From an uncultured Candidatus Melainabacteria bacterium (GTDB taxonomy: Bacteria; Cyanobacteriota; Vampirovibrionia; Gastranaerophilales; Gastranaerophilaceae), in assembly GCA_937898445.1 (NCBI GenBank), contig CALEJY010000237.1, forward strand, positions 1-20,706: a DNA stretch of 20,706 bases. The letters run 5' to 3'. Below are positions 7,286 through 14,279 of the stretch, piece by piece. The notes under the pieces were generated by a model. The model made no database searches. It was not told the DNA's origin and worked only from the letters and a program-made list of their open reading frames with translations. How positions within the stretch are numbered: the first letter of the stretch is position 1; the number at the start of each line of letters is the position of its first letter. Made by a program: the position numbers and the translations under genes.

Positions 7286-8413
7286 ATGGCAGATATAAAT
7301 AATTTAGGTCGAATGATTTCTAAATTTGTGAATTATCAGGCACTTAATGCGCAGCGGCAAATGCCACAAAATCAGCCTGCTCAAACCTCTTTTACTCCAT
7401 CTCCAACTCCACAAGCTGCAAATGCTCCTAAACCAACTACTCCAAATTCGCCAACTCCTCAAATGGGTAATATGGGTGGAAGTGATCAATCAGTTTTTGT
7501 AAAAGATATGATGAATTTGCCTAAAAATATGAACGAATTAGTCTATATGTTACAACGTAACATTACCCTCGCTCAACTTAATCAACGTTTTGCAAATCAA
7601 GTTAATATGCAAAGAAATGCCATGTCACAAACTCAAGCTCAAATCCTTGCTCAATTACAGGGTTTGTCGTTAACAGAAGCGCAAAATCTTTTATTAACCG
7701 GCAACAAAGCAGTTTTAAGCCAACTACAAAGTACTTTGAAAAATTTGGCTATTTCATCAAACGGTTTGATTAATTTATCTCAAGTCGCTCAAATGATTGA
7801 AACAAACGGAAAAGACGCTATTGCAAAATTAATTACAACAATGGCAAATTCTGCGAAATTAGGGATCAACGATTTAACTCAACTTAAAGATACTGCAAAG
7901 CTAATAAATGCAAGCATTGCAGCGGCTTCGCAAAACGATTCTGCACAAACAATGAAACTTTTGATGCTTTTATATCTTCCGTGGTTGCCGTTGCAAGAAG
8001 GTGTCGGGTTTGATTTAGAAATTGAAGCAGGACAAAATTCTGATGGCTCTGACAGTATTTTGATTATTACAATAACGACTTTAAATTACGGAAATGTTAC
8101 TGCAACATTGATTTTGGAAAGTTCAAATTCTGTCCATGTAAATATTGAATGTGTAAAAGAATTTCCGAAAGATGAATTAATGATGCGAATTGAAGGTGAC
8201 GAAAAACATTATTCAATGGAATCTGTTGTGTCTTTTGAAACAAGTTCGCAAACAACCGTAAATGAAGGTCAAGAAAAGCCGCAAGCAAAAATTAATATGG
8301 GTAATACAAATGAGATTAATCCGTATTTGCTATTGATGGCGCATACAATAATAAGACATGTTATAGAGATTGACAAAAACACATCTAACGGAATACAATC
8401 ACATGTGGATTAA
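7286..8413 (+). CDS. Gln/Pro-rich protein with possible FliK-like C-terminus
   Basis: 375 residues. Residues 20-70 are a Pro/Thr/Gln/Asn-rich linker, and residues 95-225 are helical and Gln/Leu/Ala-rich. From about residue 226 a hydrophobic LLMLLYLPWLPL stretch leads into alternating beta-like segments (LEIEAGQ, ILIITITTLNYGNVTATLIL, VHVNIECVKEF). This order recalls the C-terminal domain of FliK-type hook-length proteins of Firmicutes. No flagellar gene is nearby, so the resemblance is tentative. There is no signal peptide. The 16-nt gap to the glyoxalase gene suggests an operon. The start is set by its promoter geometry. Confidence 0.6.
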   Translation: MADINNLGRMISKFVNYQALNAQRQMPQNQPAQTSFTPSPTPQAANAPKPTTPNSPTPQMGNMGGSDQSVFVKDMMNLPKNMNELVYMLQRNITLAQLNQRFANQVNMQRNAMSQTQAQILAQLQGLSLTEAQNLLLTGNKAVLSQLQSTLKNLAISSNGLINLSQVAQMIETNGKDAIAKLITTMANSAKLGINDLTQLKDTAKLINASIAAASQNDSAQTMKLLMLLYLPWLPLQEGVGFDLEIEAGQNSDGSDSILIITITTLNYGNVTATLILESSNSVHVNIECVKEFPKDELMMRIEGDEKHYSMESVVSFETSSQTTVNEGQEKPQAKINMGNTNEINPYLLLMAHTIIRHVIEIDKNTSNGIQSHVD

Positions 8414-8429
8414 GTAAGAAAGGGAAAAT

Positions 8430-8810
8430 ATGAGATTTGTACATGTAATGATAAGGGTTAAAGACATTGAAAAATCAATGAAATTTTATACAGAATTGCT
8501 TGATATGAACAAAACCGGCGAAGTTGAATTGGATGATTGCACTTTGTATTATTTGAGCGACGAAGACGGTCAAACTCAAATTGAAATGACTTATAATAAG
8601 GAAACTCCGGCAAACGGATATGAAAATGGAAATGCGTTCGGACATTTGGCTTTTGAACTTGATAAAATGAGTAATTTTACGGTAAGGATGGAAAAATTGG
8701 GTTATAAATACCTTTATGAACCATATTATATGCCGGAAATTAATATGTATATTGCATTTTTAAAAGATCCGGATAATAATGAAATTGAAATTATGGCAAA
8801 AGATTTGTAA
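8430..8810 (+). CDS. gloA: Lactoylglutathione lyase / glyoxalase I family protein
   Basis: Small VOC-fold metalloenzyme of 126 residues. In the classical enzyme the activity is isomerisation of the methylglyoxal-glutathione hemithioacetal. The metal ligands line up with E. coli GloA: His5, Glu52, His72 and Glu120. The motif DPDNNEIEIM near the C-terminus is typical. The thiol cofactor and exact substrate cannot be told from sequence. AGAAAGGG upstream fixes the start. It is the second gene after the 7286 gene and is followed by a hairpin terminator. Confidence 0.88.
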   Translation: MRFVHVMIRVKDIEKSMKFYTELLDMNKTGEVELDDCTLYYLSDEDGQTQIEMTYNKETPANGYENGNAFGHLAFELDKMSNFTVRMEKLGYKYLYEPYYMPEINMYIAFLKDPDNNEIEIMAKDL

Positions 8811-8843
8811 AATATAAATACCTCTCAATTAATACTACAAATA

Positions 8844-8877
8844 AAAAGCATAGAAAGATTTTTCCTTCTATGCTTTT
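8844..8877. terminator. Terminator between gloA and speE
   Basis: 12-bp stem, AAAAGCATAGAA (8844-8855) with TTCTATGCTTTT (8866-8877), and a 10-nt loop. It lies between two convergent genes. The T runs are short on both strands but it probably serves both. Confidence 0.75.
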
Positions 8878-8897
8878 ACTATATGTTATTTAAAAAC

Positions 8898-9749
8898 TTA
8901 TAAAAGTTCTTTCAAATAGTTTGGCAATGCAAAACGTGCATTGTGATAATCTCTGTTGTAGATTTTGCAAGTTTTTACGATATCTTCATATCTGTCTTCT
9001 GCAAAATAAGACAATGGTTCAACTGTTTTAGAGCAGAAAGCCCAAGCCCAATATCCACCAGGATATGTCGGAATATTTGAAGTGTATGTTGAGCAGATTG
9101 GGAAAACTCTTTTAAGCAATTTGTACATTTTTTGAACAGATTCTTTTTGTGCAAAAGGAGATTCTGATTGAGCAACCATAATTCCGCCTTCTTTTAGTGA
9201 ATTTTTTACGTTTGTATAAAATTCATCAGTGAATAATCCTTCTCCCGGACCGATTGGGTCTGTTGAATCGATTAGTACGATATCGTATTCATTCTTTTTA
9301 TCTTTAATAAATTCAATAGCATCTTCAACTTTGATTTCTACACGAGGATCAGACAATCCGCAAGAAATTGTTGGAAGAAATTCTTTGCAAGAATCAATAA
9401 CCATTCCGTCGATTTCGCATAGAACAACTTTTTTAACGGTTTTGTGTTTTAGAACTTCTCTAACGGTTCCGCCATCTCCACCGCCGATTACAAGAACGCT
9501 TTCAGGATTTTTGTGTTGCATCATAGGAATATGTGCAATCATTTCGTGGTAATGGTATTCATCTCCTTCAGTAGTCATCATCAAGTCGTCAAGAGTAAGA
9601 ACTCTGCCTAGAGATGATTCTGATTCAAAGATTTCAACTTTTTGGAAATCAGATTGTTTTGAGAACAAAACTTTTCCTGCTTTTATTGCAATTCCGTAGC
9701 CGGAAGGTGTGATTTCGTGGTAGTAACCGTTTTCTATTCCGTTTTTCAT
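8898..9749 (-). CDS. speE: Spermidine synthase (polyamine aminopropyltransferase)
   Basis: Transfers the aminopropyl group from decarboxylated SAM to putrescine to make spermidine. The 283-residue product has the glycine-rich GGGDGG (89-94), Glu112 in CEID for the ribose, and DSTDPIG (161-167) with the catalytic aspartates. YWAWAFCS near residues 235-242 is also typical. The start at 9749 is preferred over an upstream in-frame ATG at 9776 because AAAGGAG lies just before it and the extra residues match nothing in the family. No speD or arginine/ornithine decarboxylase gene is in the window. Confidence 0.96.
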   Translation of the reverse strand: MKNGIENGYYHEITPSGYGIAIKAGKVLFSKQSDFQKVEIFESESSLGRVLTLDDLMMTTEGDEYHYHEMIAHIPMMQHKNPESVLVIGGGDGGTVREVLKHKTVKKVVLCEIDGMVIDSCKEFLPTISCGLSDPRVEIKVEDAIEFIKDKKNEYDIVLIDSTDPIGPGEGLFTDEFYTNVKNSLKEGGIMVAQSESPFAQKESVQKMYKLLKRVFPICSTYTSNIPTYPGGYWAWAFCSKTVEPLSYFAEDRYEDIVKTCKIYNRDYHNARFALPNYLKELL

Positions 9750-9796
9750 TTTTTCTCCTTTGTTTAAAATAAGCAATATGATTGTAGCATAAAATT

Positions 9797-9861
9797 GGGA
9801 GTTAATAAAGGCATTAAGATAATAGGGTGATAAGGCGATAAGATATTAAGCCTGTACTCCC
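9797..9861. repeat. Short degenerate repeats inside a broken inverted repeat
   Basis: The 117 nt between the spermidine synthase start and the HIT stop hold GGGAGT (9797-9802) facing ACTCCC (9856-9861) and AGGC (9809-9812) facing GCCT (9850-9853). Between them are three approximate 9-nt units around GATAA(G/T): GATAATAGG, GTGATAAGG and CGATAAGAT. There is no clear T-run, so it is not a convincing terminator. It may be a small dispersed repeat. Confidence 0.4.
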
Positions 9862-9866
9862 ATAAC

Positions 9867-10178
9867 TTATTCCCCTAATATATGAATGTGTAAGTGAAAA
9901 ACTTCTTGTCCGGCTTCTTTTCCTGTATTAATTAATGTTTTGTATGATTTTAATCCGATTTTTTTAGTAGTTTCTTTTACAGCCATCAATAATTCTGCCA
10001 TTAAATTTTTATCTTCAAGTTCATTTAGTGATGCAACGTGAGTTTTTGGAACAACTAACAAATGAATTGGAGCTTTGGGGTTAATATCTTTGAAAACAAC
10101 AACGTGTTCATTTTCATAAACAAATTCTGTGTTAAAATCTCCGTTAATAATTTTACAAAAAATACAATCTTCTGACAT
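9867..10178 (-). CDS. HIT-family nucleotide-binding protein (HinT-like), short C-terminus
   Basis: Hydrolase of the histidine-triad superfamily; HinT-type members act on adenosine phosphoramidates. The triad is His95-x-His97-x-His99 in FHLHIHILG. CIFCKI (Cys5, Cys8) is the N-terminal zinc-type motif. The start at 10178 is chosen because AAAAGGAGAA precedes it; an upstream in-frame ATG at 10226 would translate a repeat-like region. At 103 residues it is about 10 residues shorter than usual, ending at LGE where relatives continue with a GGRxxxWPPG-like tail. Degenerate repeats follow directly after the stop. Probably still functional, but not certain. Confidence 0.9.
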   Translation of the reverse strand: MSEDCIFCKIINGDFNTEFVYENEHVVVFKDINPKAPIHLLVVPKTHVASLNELEDKNLMAELLMAVKETTKKIGLKSYKTLINTGKEAGQEVFHLHIHILGE

Positions 10179-10204
10179 TTTGGTTCTCCTTTTTTTATAA
10201 AAGT

Positions 10205-10245
10205 AACAGACTTTGCCTCTTGGCATCTCTGCCTCTTTGCTTCCT
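10205..10245. repeat. Degenerate GCCTCT repeats upstream of HIT gene
   Basis: Upstream of the HIT ribosome binding site the plus strand carries two copies of TGCCTCTT about 19 nt apart, with related GGCATCTC and GCTTCC units between and after. It is low-complexity and pyrimidine-rich. It differs in sequence from the repeats on the other side of the gene. No gene is visible here. Confidence 0.4.
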
Positions 10246-10286
10246 AGCTACTTTTTACATTATATCTTAAAAAAATGTAAACTAAC

Positions 10287-10315
10287 TTGCCATTTGAAAT
10301 AATGTAAAGTAAAAT
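10287..10315 (+). promoter_or_regulatory. Promoter of the beta-lactamase-fold/ldpA operon
   Basis: TTGCCA (10287-10292), exactly 17 nt, then TAAAAT (10310-10315), both close to the sigma-70 consensus. A leader of about 30 nt with GGGAGG (10335-10340) follows, ending at the ATG at 10352. Confidence 0.65.
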
Positions 10316-10351
10316 AGAAATACGAAAGACCCTTGGGAGGAAAAATTATTT

Positions 10352-11536
10352 ATGCCGGAATTAGCTAGACGACAATATGATAGGGATTTATACAGGGTTA
10401 ATCACTATGATAACAGATATTACGGGTATGAAAATACCGGTAATAGCAATGTGAGAGTTGCAAGACCGCATTCTACAAGGACTGCAAATTCTCAAAAAAT
10501 TGCACGAAATAATTTTATTCACAGAATTGTTTCTGTTGCGATTGTTTCACTTTTGGGATTAACTATTTTGCCTGTCGGATTTAACAAAGTTACAAAAATG
10601 ATGTTTAATCCAACTCCTTATAAAAATGTTAAGGCTGATTATCAACAGATTTTGTTTCCAACTTCAAATTATCTTGCAAACCATTGGTTTATGGGCGAGA
10701 GATCTTTGGAAGCTGCGGATGTTAAAAAACCTGAAATGGCTACATTAACAGAAGGTTCAAGATTGTCGGGTCTGGAAAGTCAATTGTCAAATCTTGCTGC
10801 TATGTATCCTTCTATTCATCCGTCTGTTTATGTTTGGGATTATGAAACAGGTAATTATGTCGATATGAATGCGGATGAAATTTTCCCGACTGCAAGTATT
10901 ATCAAACTTCCTGTTTTGGTTGAACTTTTCAGATCTATTGAAAAAAATCAACTTACAATTTATGACGAAATGCCTTTGACAGAGTATTATAGGACAGAAG
11001 GTTCCGGTAGTTTGCAATTCAGAGCTGCAAATTCAACATATACAATTGATAAACTTGCAAGGATGATGATTACAGAATCTGATAACTCTGCAACAAATAT
11101 GTTGATGGCTCGTTTGGGTTCTATGACAGATATAAATTCTGCGTTGAGAGAATGGGGGTTGAAACATACTTATGTACAAACTTGGTTGCCTGATTTGGGC
11201 GGAACAAACCATTCTACTGCAAGGGATATGGCGCAAATTCTTTATAATATTGATAATCCTAAATTCTTGAGCAACAGTTCAAGAGAAAAAATCTTTGATT
11301 ATATGGGACATGTTCATAACAATCGTCTTATTGCTGCAGGATTGCCTGCCGGTGCGACTTTCTTGCACAAAACCGGTGATATTGGCAAAATGTTGGGTGA
11401 TGCCGGAATTGTTTATGCTCCGAACGGCAAGAAATATATCGTTGTAATTTTTGCAAACCGCCCTCACAATTCACCATTGGGTAAGGAATTTATTGTAAAA
11501 GCTTCTCAAGTTATTTATAACAACATGGTATTTTAA
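10352..11536 (+). CDS. Membrane-anchored class A beta-lactamase-fold serine hydrolase
   Basis: 394 residues. The N-terminal 55 residues are cytoplasmic-type, Tyr/Asn/Arg-rich. One membrane segment (about 57-77) follows, then an extracytoplasmic domain. That domain carries the serine-hydrolase motifs Ser182-x-x-Lys185 (TASIIK), Ser243-Asp244-Asn245 and Lys340-Thr341-Gly342. The omega-loop region reads LPDLGG (279-284), without an obvious Glu166-type general base followed by Asn. It may therefore be a penicillin-binding or peptidoglycan-acting relative rather than a true lactamase. GGGAGG upstream supports the start, with long spacing. Its stop overlaps the next start as TAATG, so the two are translationally coupled. 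Confidence 0.82.
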   Translation: MPELARRQYDRDLYRVNHYDNRYYGYENTGNSNVRVARPHSTRTANSQKIARNNFIHRIVSVAIVSLLGLTILPVGFNKVTKMMFNPTPYKNVKADYQQILFPTSNYLANHWFMGERSLEAADVKKPEMATLTEGSRLSGLESQLSNLAAMYPSIHPSVYVWDYETGNYVDMNADEIFPTASIIKLPVLVELFRSIEKNQLTIYDEMPLTEYYRTEGSGSLQFRAANSTYTIDKLARMMITESDNSATNMLMARLGSMTDINSALREWGLKHTYVQTWLPDLGGTNHSTARDMAQILYNIDNPKFLSNSSREKIFDYMGHVHNNRLIAAGLPAGATFLHKTGDIGKMLGDAGIVYAPNGKKYIVVIFANRPHNSPLGKEFIVKASQVIYNNMVF

Positions 11537-12525
11537 TGTTAGAAGAATTGCTAAAAAGTAATAAGTGTTTCAAACTCGTTTGTGGCGCAGGAAATGAAGA
11601 TGCTATCGAGGTTGAAAAACTTGTTGCGCTTTATTCTGCTGCGGGATGTAAATTTTTTGATTTGTCAGCAAAGCCTGAAATTGTTGATGCTGCCAAAAGA
11701 GGCTTGAGAGGAAAAGAGGCTTTTTTGTGCGTAAGTGTTGGGATTAAGGGTGATCCGCATGTTAGAAAAGCTTGTATAGATGGTGAAAAATGCGTTGGTT
11801 GTCATAAATGTGAAGAAATTTGCCCGCAAAAAGCTATTAAAAATTGTAAAATGATAGTTCATTCACAACTTGCTTTAAACGAAACTACGGAAACGACTTC
11901 TCCTCGCCCATTACTCGCTGCTCGTTGTATCGGGTGTGGAAAGTGTTATTCTGTTTGTTCGCACAATGCAATTTCTTTTATCTCCGAAAACAAGGATTTG
12001 AATGAGGTTTTACCTCCATTGATTGAAAAAGGTATTGATTGTATTGAACTTCATGCGATGGGAGAAGATGATTTAGAAGTTTTTGAAAAGTGGGATTATA
12101 TCAGCAAAATTTATGATGGAATGTTGAGTATTTGCACGGCACGTGGGCATTTGTCGGAAGAAAAAATGATTGAGCGTATCAAATCTATGATTGCGAAAAG
12201 AAAAGATTTTTCAACAATTGTTCAGGCTGACGGTTTTCCGATGAGTGGCGGAAAAGACGATTACAAAACGACATTGCAGGCTGTTGCGACTGCGGAAATT
12301 GTTCAAAATGCCAAATTGCCTGTTTATATTATGCTATCAGGCGGAACAAACTCAAAAACCGCTGAATTGGCGCAGATGTGTGGAATTAATTATCACGGAA
12401 TTGCGGTTGGTACTTTTGCAAGAAAAATTGTTTCTAAATATATTGATAGAGATGATTTTTTGAGGAACGAATTTGTGTTTAATGAAGCTTTGCAAATTGC
12501 GAAAAAGCTTGTAGATACTGTATAA
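11536..12525 (+). CDS. ldpA: LdpA homologue, two [4Fe-4S] ferredoxin-type clusters
   Basis: 329 residues. Two classical cluster motifs are intact: Cys86-x2-Cys89-x2-Cys92-x3-Cys96 and Cys131-x2-Cys134-x2-Cys137-x3-Cys141. Flanking blocks match what I know of cyanobacterial LdpA: a start like FKLVCGAGNED, a barrel-like first part, QADGFPMSGG (230-239), LSGGTNSKT (267-275) and GIAVGTFARK (288-297). In Synechococcus, LdpA senses redox state and feeds light information to the circadian clock. Here no kai gene is seen and the host is probably non-photosynthetic, so the role may be a more basic redox function. The start overlaps the previous stop by one base. Confidence 0.83.
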   Translation: MLEELLKSNKCFKLVCGAGNEDAIEVEKLVALYSAAGCKFFDLSAKPEIVDAAKRGLRGKEAFLCVSVGIKGDPHVRKACIDGEKCVGCHKCEEICPQKAIKNCKMIVHSQLALNETTETTSPRPLLAARCIGCGKCYSVCSHNAISFISENKDLNEVLPPLIEKGIDCIELHAMGEDDLEVFEKWDYISKIYDGMLSICTARGHLSEEKMIERIKSMIAKRKDFSTIVQADGFPMSGGKDDYKTTLQAVATAEIVQNAKLPVYIMLSGGTNSKTAELAQMCGINYHGIAVGTFARKIVSKYIDRDDFLRNEFVFNEALQIAKKLVDTV

Positions 12526-12529
12526 ACGG

Positions 12530-13321
12530 TTATCTTTTTTTGATTAATTCTAGGCGTTGTTTTGTTGATGGGTGAGTTGAAAAATATTGTGTAAATTCAG
12601 GTGCTTTTTCTTCTTTTTCTAGGTATTGGAAGAATTTTACTGCTCCACTGTTGCTGCCGTAAATTTTGTAAACCATTTTGTTTGCGTACTTGTCGGCGTT
12701 TATTTCTTGACTTCTTGAATGTTTAAGCTCATTGAGAGAACTTATATTATTAATTGTTGTACCGGATGTTTGATTCCCACCTGAGATAATTGTGTTTGCG
12801 GTGTAGGCAATTATTTGCCTGCTAATCGTTTTTAGGTGATCTCTGTGTACATAATGACCAAGTTCGTGTGCCATTATAAATGTTAGCATTTCATTGTCAT
12901 TTATTTTGTTTAACAAACCATCTGTAACATAAATTGAACCATCAGGATATACAAAGGCATTCACTTCTTCATTTGGAGTTTCGTAGATATTGAATTTTGA
13001 CTTGTTCTGCAAATTTTTGTCTTGTGAAATAATTGTGTTTCTAATATTTTCTAAATTTTTAATTTTTTCTTCATTTTCATTTTTGAATGTACAAGGTTTT
13101 GATGAAGAAGCTGAAATTGTTTGCTCGATTTTAAGTTGAGTTTCGGTAGACATTCTGTCAATGAAAAAGTTTGAAATATTGTCTGCGCAGAAATAAATTA
13201 CAAAACATAAAACTACAACTCCTGCAACAAGTGAGATAAACTCAATGCCGACATTAGTTTTGCCGACATTGACGTTATTTTCTATCATATTAATATATCT
13301 TTGCTCTAAATCATTTTTCAT
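12530..13321 (-). CDS. M48-family membrane zinc metalloprotease
   Basis: 263 residues with one membrane segment (about 26-46) and then a peptidase domain. The zinc motif is His152-Glu153-Leu-Gly-His156 (AHELGHYVH). The third ligand is probably Glu206 in QEINADKYA, and FSTHPSTKQRLELI near the end is the usual M48 C-terminal block. Such proteases act in envelope quality control. It overlaps the upstream YbjQ-like gene by 11 nt and has no own ribosome binding site, so translation is probably coupled. It ends 4 nt from the convergent ldpA gene with no terminator between. Confidence 0.9.
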   Translation of the reverse strand: MKNDLEQRYINMIENNVNVGKTNVGIEFISLVAGVVVLCFVIYFCADNISNFFIDRMSTETQLKIEQTISASSSKPCTFKNENEEKIKNLENIRNTIISQDKNLQNKSKFNIYETPNEEVNAFVYPDGSIYVTDGLLNKINDNEMLTFIMAHELGHYVHRDHLKTISRQIIAYTANTIISGGNQTSGTTINNISSLNELKHSRSQEINADKYANKMVYKIYGSNSGAVKFFQYLEKEEKAPEFTQYFSTHPSTKQRLELIKKR

Positions 13322-13772
13322 AAGTTACTGCGGTTCCGTATGCAATTATTGCACATTGAGGAATACTTCCTTTTGTATATATGTCGTTTAGCATAACGGA
13401 TTCTATTCTTGTGTTAATAATAAAGTTTGCATATTTGGCTTTTTCACGCATTCTCAAAATTGCTTCTCTCCTGCCTCTATCAAGAACGGATTCAAATGTC
13501 GTAAGTCTTCCGCCAAATATGTTTTTCAAGCTTGCTACAAAGTTTTTGAAATAATCACCGCTTATAACAACTTCACCTGTAACAAGTTCTACTTTTTTAA
13601 TTTTTCTATTTGTTTTCCAGTTTTTTGCGCCAAAATTTACATGTGGTTGGCGAAATAAGGCAATTTCTCTTTTTTTAATTTTGTCATAATGTCTTTTTTC
13701 AGCAATACAACCTGTAGTGTAAGTTATGGCAAGTATAATTAATACTAATAATATATCAGCAATATCACCCAT
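13311..13772 (-). CDS. Membrane-anchored YbjQ-like (UPF0145) protein
   Basis: 153 residues. A hydrophobic N-terminus (about 6-24) is followed by a YbjQ-type domain. That domain aligns by eye with the neighbour at 13780: GEVVISGDYFKNFVASLKNIFGG against GSTVRAKDAIRDFGAGLKNMVGG, and IIAYGTAVTY against VYVYGTAVKV. The conserved glycines and the RREA...A block are kept. Function of the family is not established; it is sometimes labelled heavy-metal-binding, with little proof. It is the middle gene of a three-gene operon, 7 nt after the first YbjQ and overlapping the M48 gene. Confidence 0.75.
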   Translation of the reverse strand: MGDIADILLVLIILAITYTTGCIAEKRHYDKIKKREIALFRQPHVNFGAKNWKTNRKIKKVELVTGEVVISGDYFKNFVASLKNIFGGRLTTFESVLDRGRREAILRMREKAKYANFIINTRIESVMLNDIYTKGSIPQCAIIAYGTAVTYEK

Positions 13773-13779
13773 AAAAGCT

Positions 13780-14103
13780 TTAACCTTTCATAACTACTTT
13801 TACTGCTGTTCCATAAACATAAACTTCTGCAGCGCCAACTGTAACTGCAGATGTTGCAAATCTTACGTTAATAATGGCATTAGCTCCTAATGCTCTTGCT
13901 TCAGCTTCCATTCTTCTAGTTGCTTCTTCACGTGCTTCAATTAAAAGATCTGTGTAACTTTTCAATTCGCCGCCAACCATGTTTTTTAAACCGGCACCAA
14001 AATCCCTGATGGCATCTTTGGCTCTAACGGTACTTCCTGCAACAAGACCATATTGTGCAATAATGTTCATTCCCGGAACACTTTCAATGTTTGTTAAAAT
14101 CAT
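13780..14103 (-). CDS. YbjQ/UPF0145 family protein
   Basis: 107 residues, full length for the family and soluble. Typical features are the GSTVRAKDAIRDFGAGLKNMVGGEL block, the EAREEATRRME helix, and GANAIINVRF followed by VYVYGTAV. YbjQ proteins form pentameric rings in known structures; their role is unknown. GGAGG about 8 nt upstream supports the start, which is the first gene of the leftward operon. Its paralogue with a membrane anchor follows, then the M48 protease. Confidence 0.92.
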   Translation of the reverse strand: MILTNIESVPGMNIIAQYGLVAGSTVRAKDAIRDFGAGLKNMVGGELKSYTDLLIEAREEATRRMEAEARALGANAIINVRFATSAVTVGAAEVYVYGTAVKVVMKG

Positions 14104-14230
14104 TATTCATTACCTCCGCAAAAATTCTAGGATAAATTTGTTTTCTTTGAAACATTCAAATAGATGATGTTAGTTGAATTTGTGTAGTTTGAAGTCATGT
14201 AAAAATAATTTCAAGCAATTGAATGATGAT

Positions 14231-14254
14231 TATAATATAGTTTCACTTTATAAT
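14231..14254 (+). promoter_or_regulatory. Two -10-like boxes upstream of clpB
   Basis: TATAAT occurs at 14231-14236 and again at 14249-14254, 26 nt before the ATG. Neither has a good -35 at the right distance. No CIRCE element (TTAGCACTC-N9-GAGTGCTAA) is present in the 176-nt gap, so HrcA control is not supported by sequence. Confidence 0.4.
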
Positions 14255-14279
14255 CTTTTGGACAGAAAGGAATATCAAA

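Noticed and set aside
9750..9776. Nine-residue N-terminal extension of spermidine synthase
   Set aside because: The inner ATG at 9749 has an ideal ribosome binding site, which the extension would translate through.
10179..10226. Sixteen-residue extension of the HIT protein
   Set aside because: It reads through a repeat-like segment and the ribosome binding site of the inner start.
14104..14279. CIRCE or other HrcA site upstream of clpB
   Set aside because: No TTAGCACTC-type inverted repeat is present in the gap.
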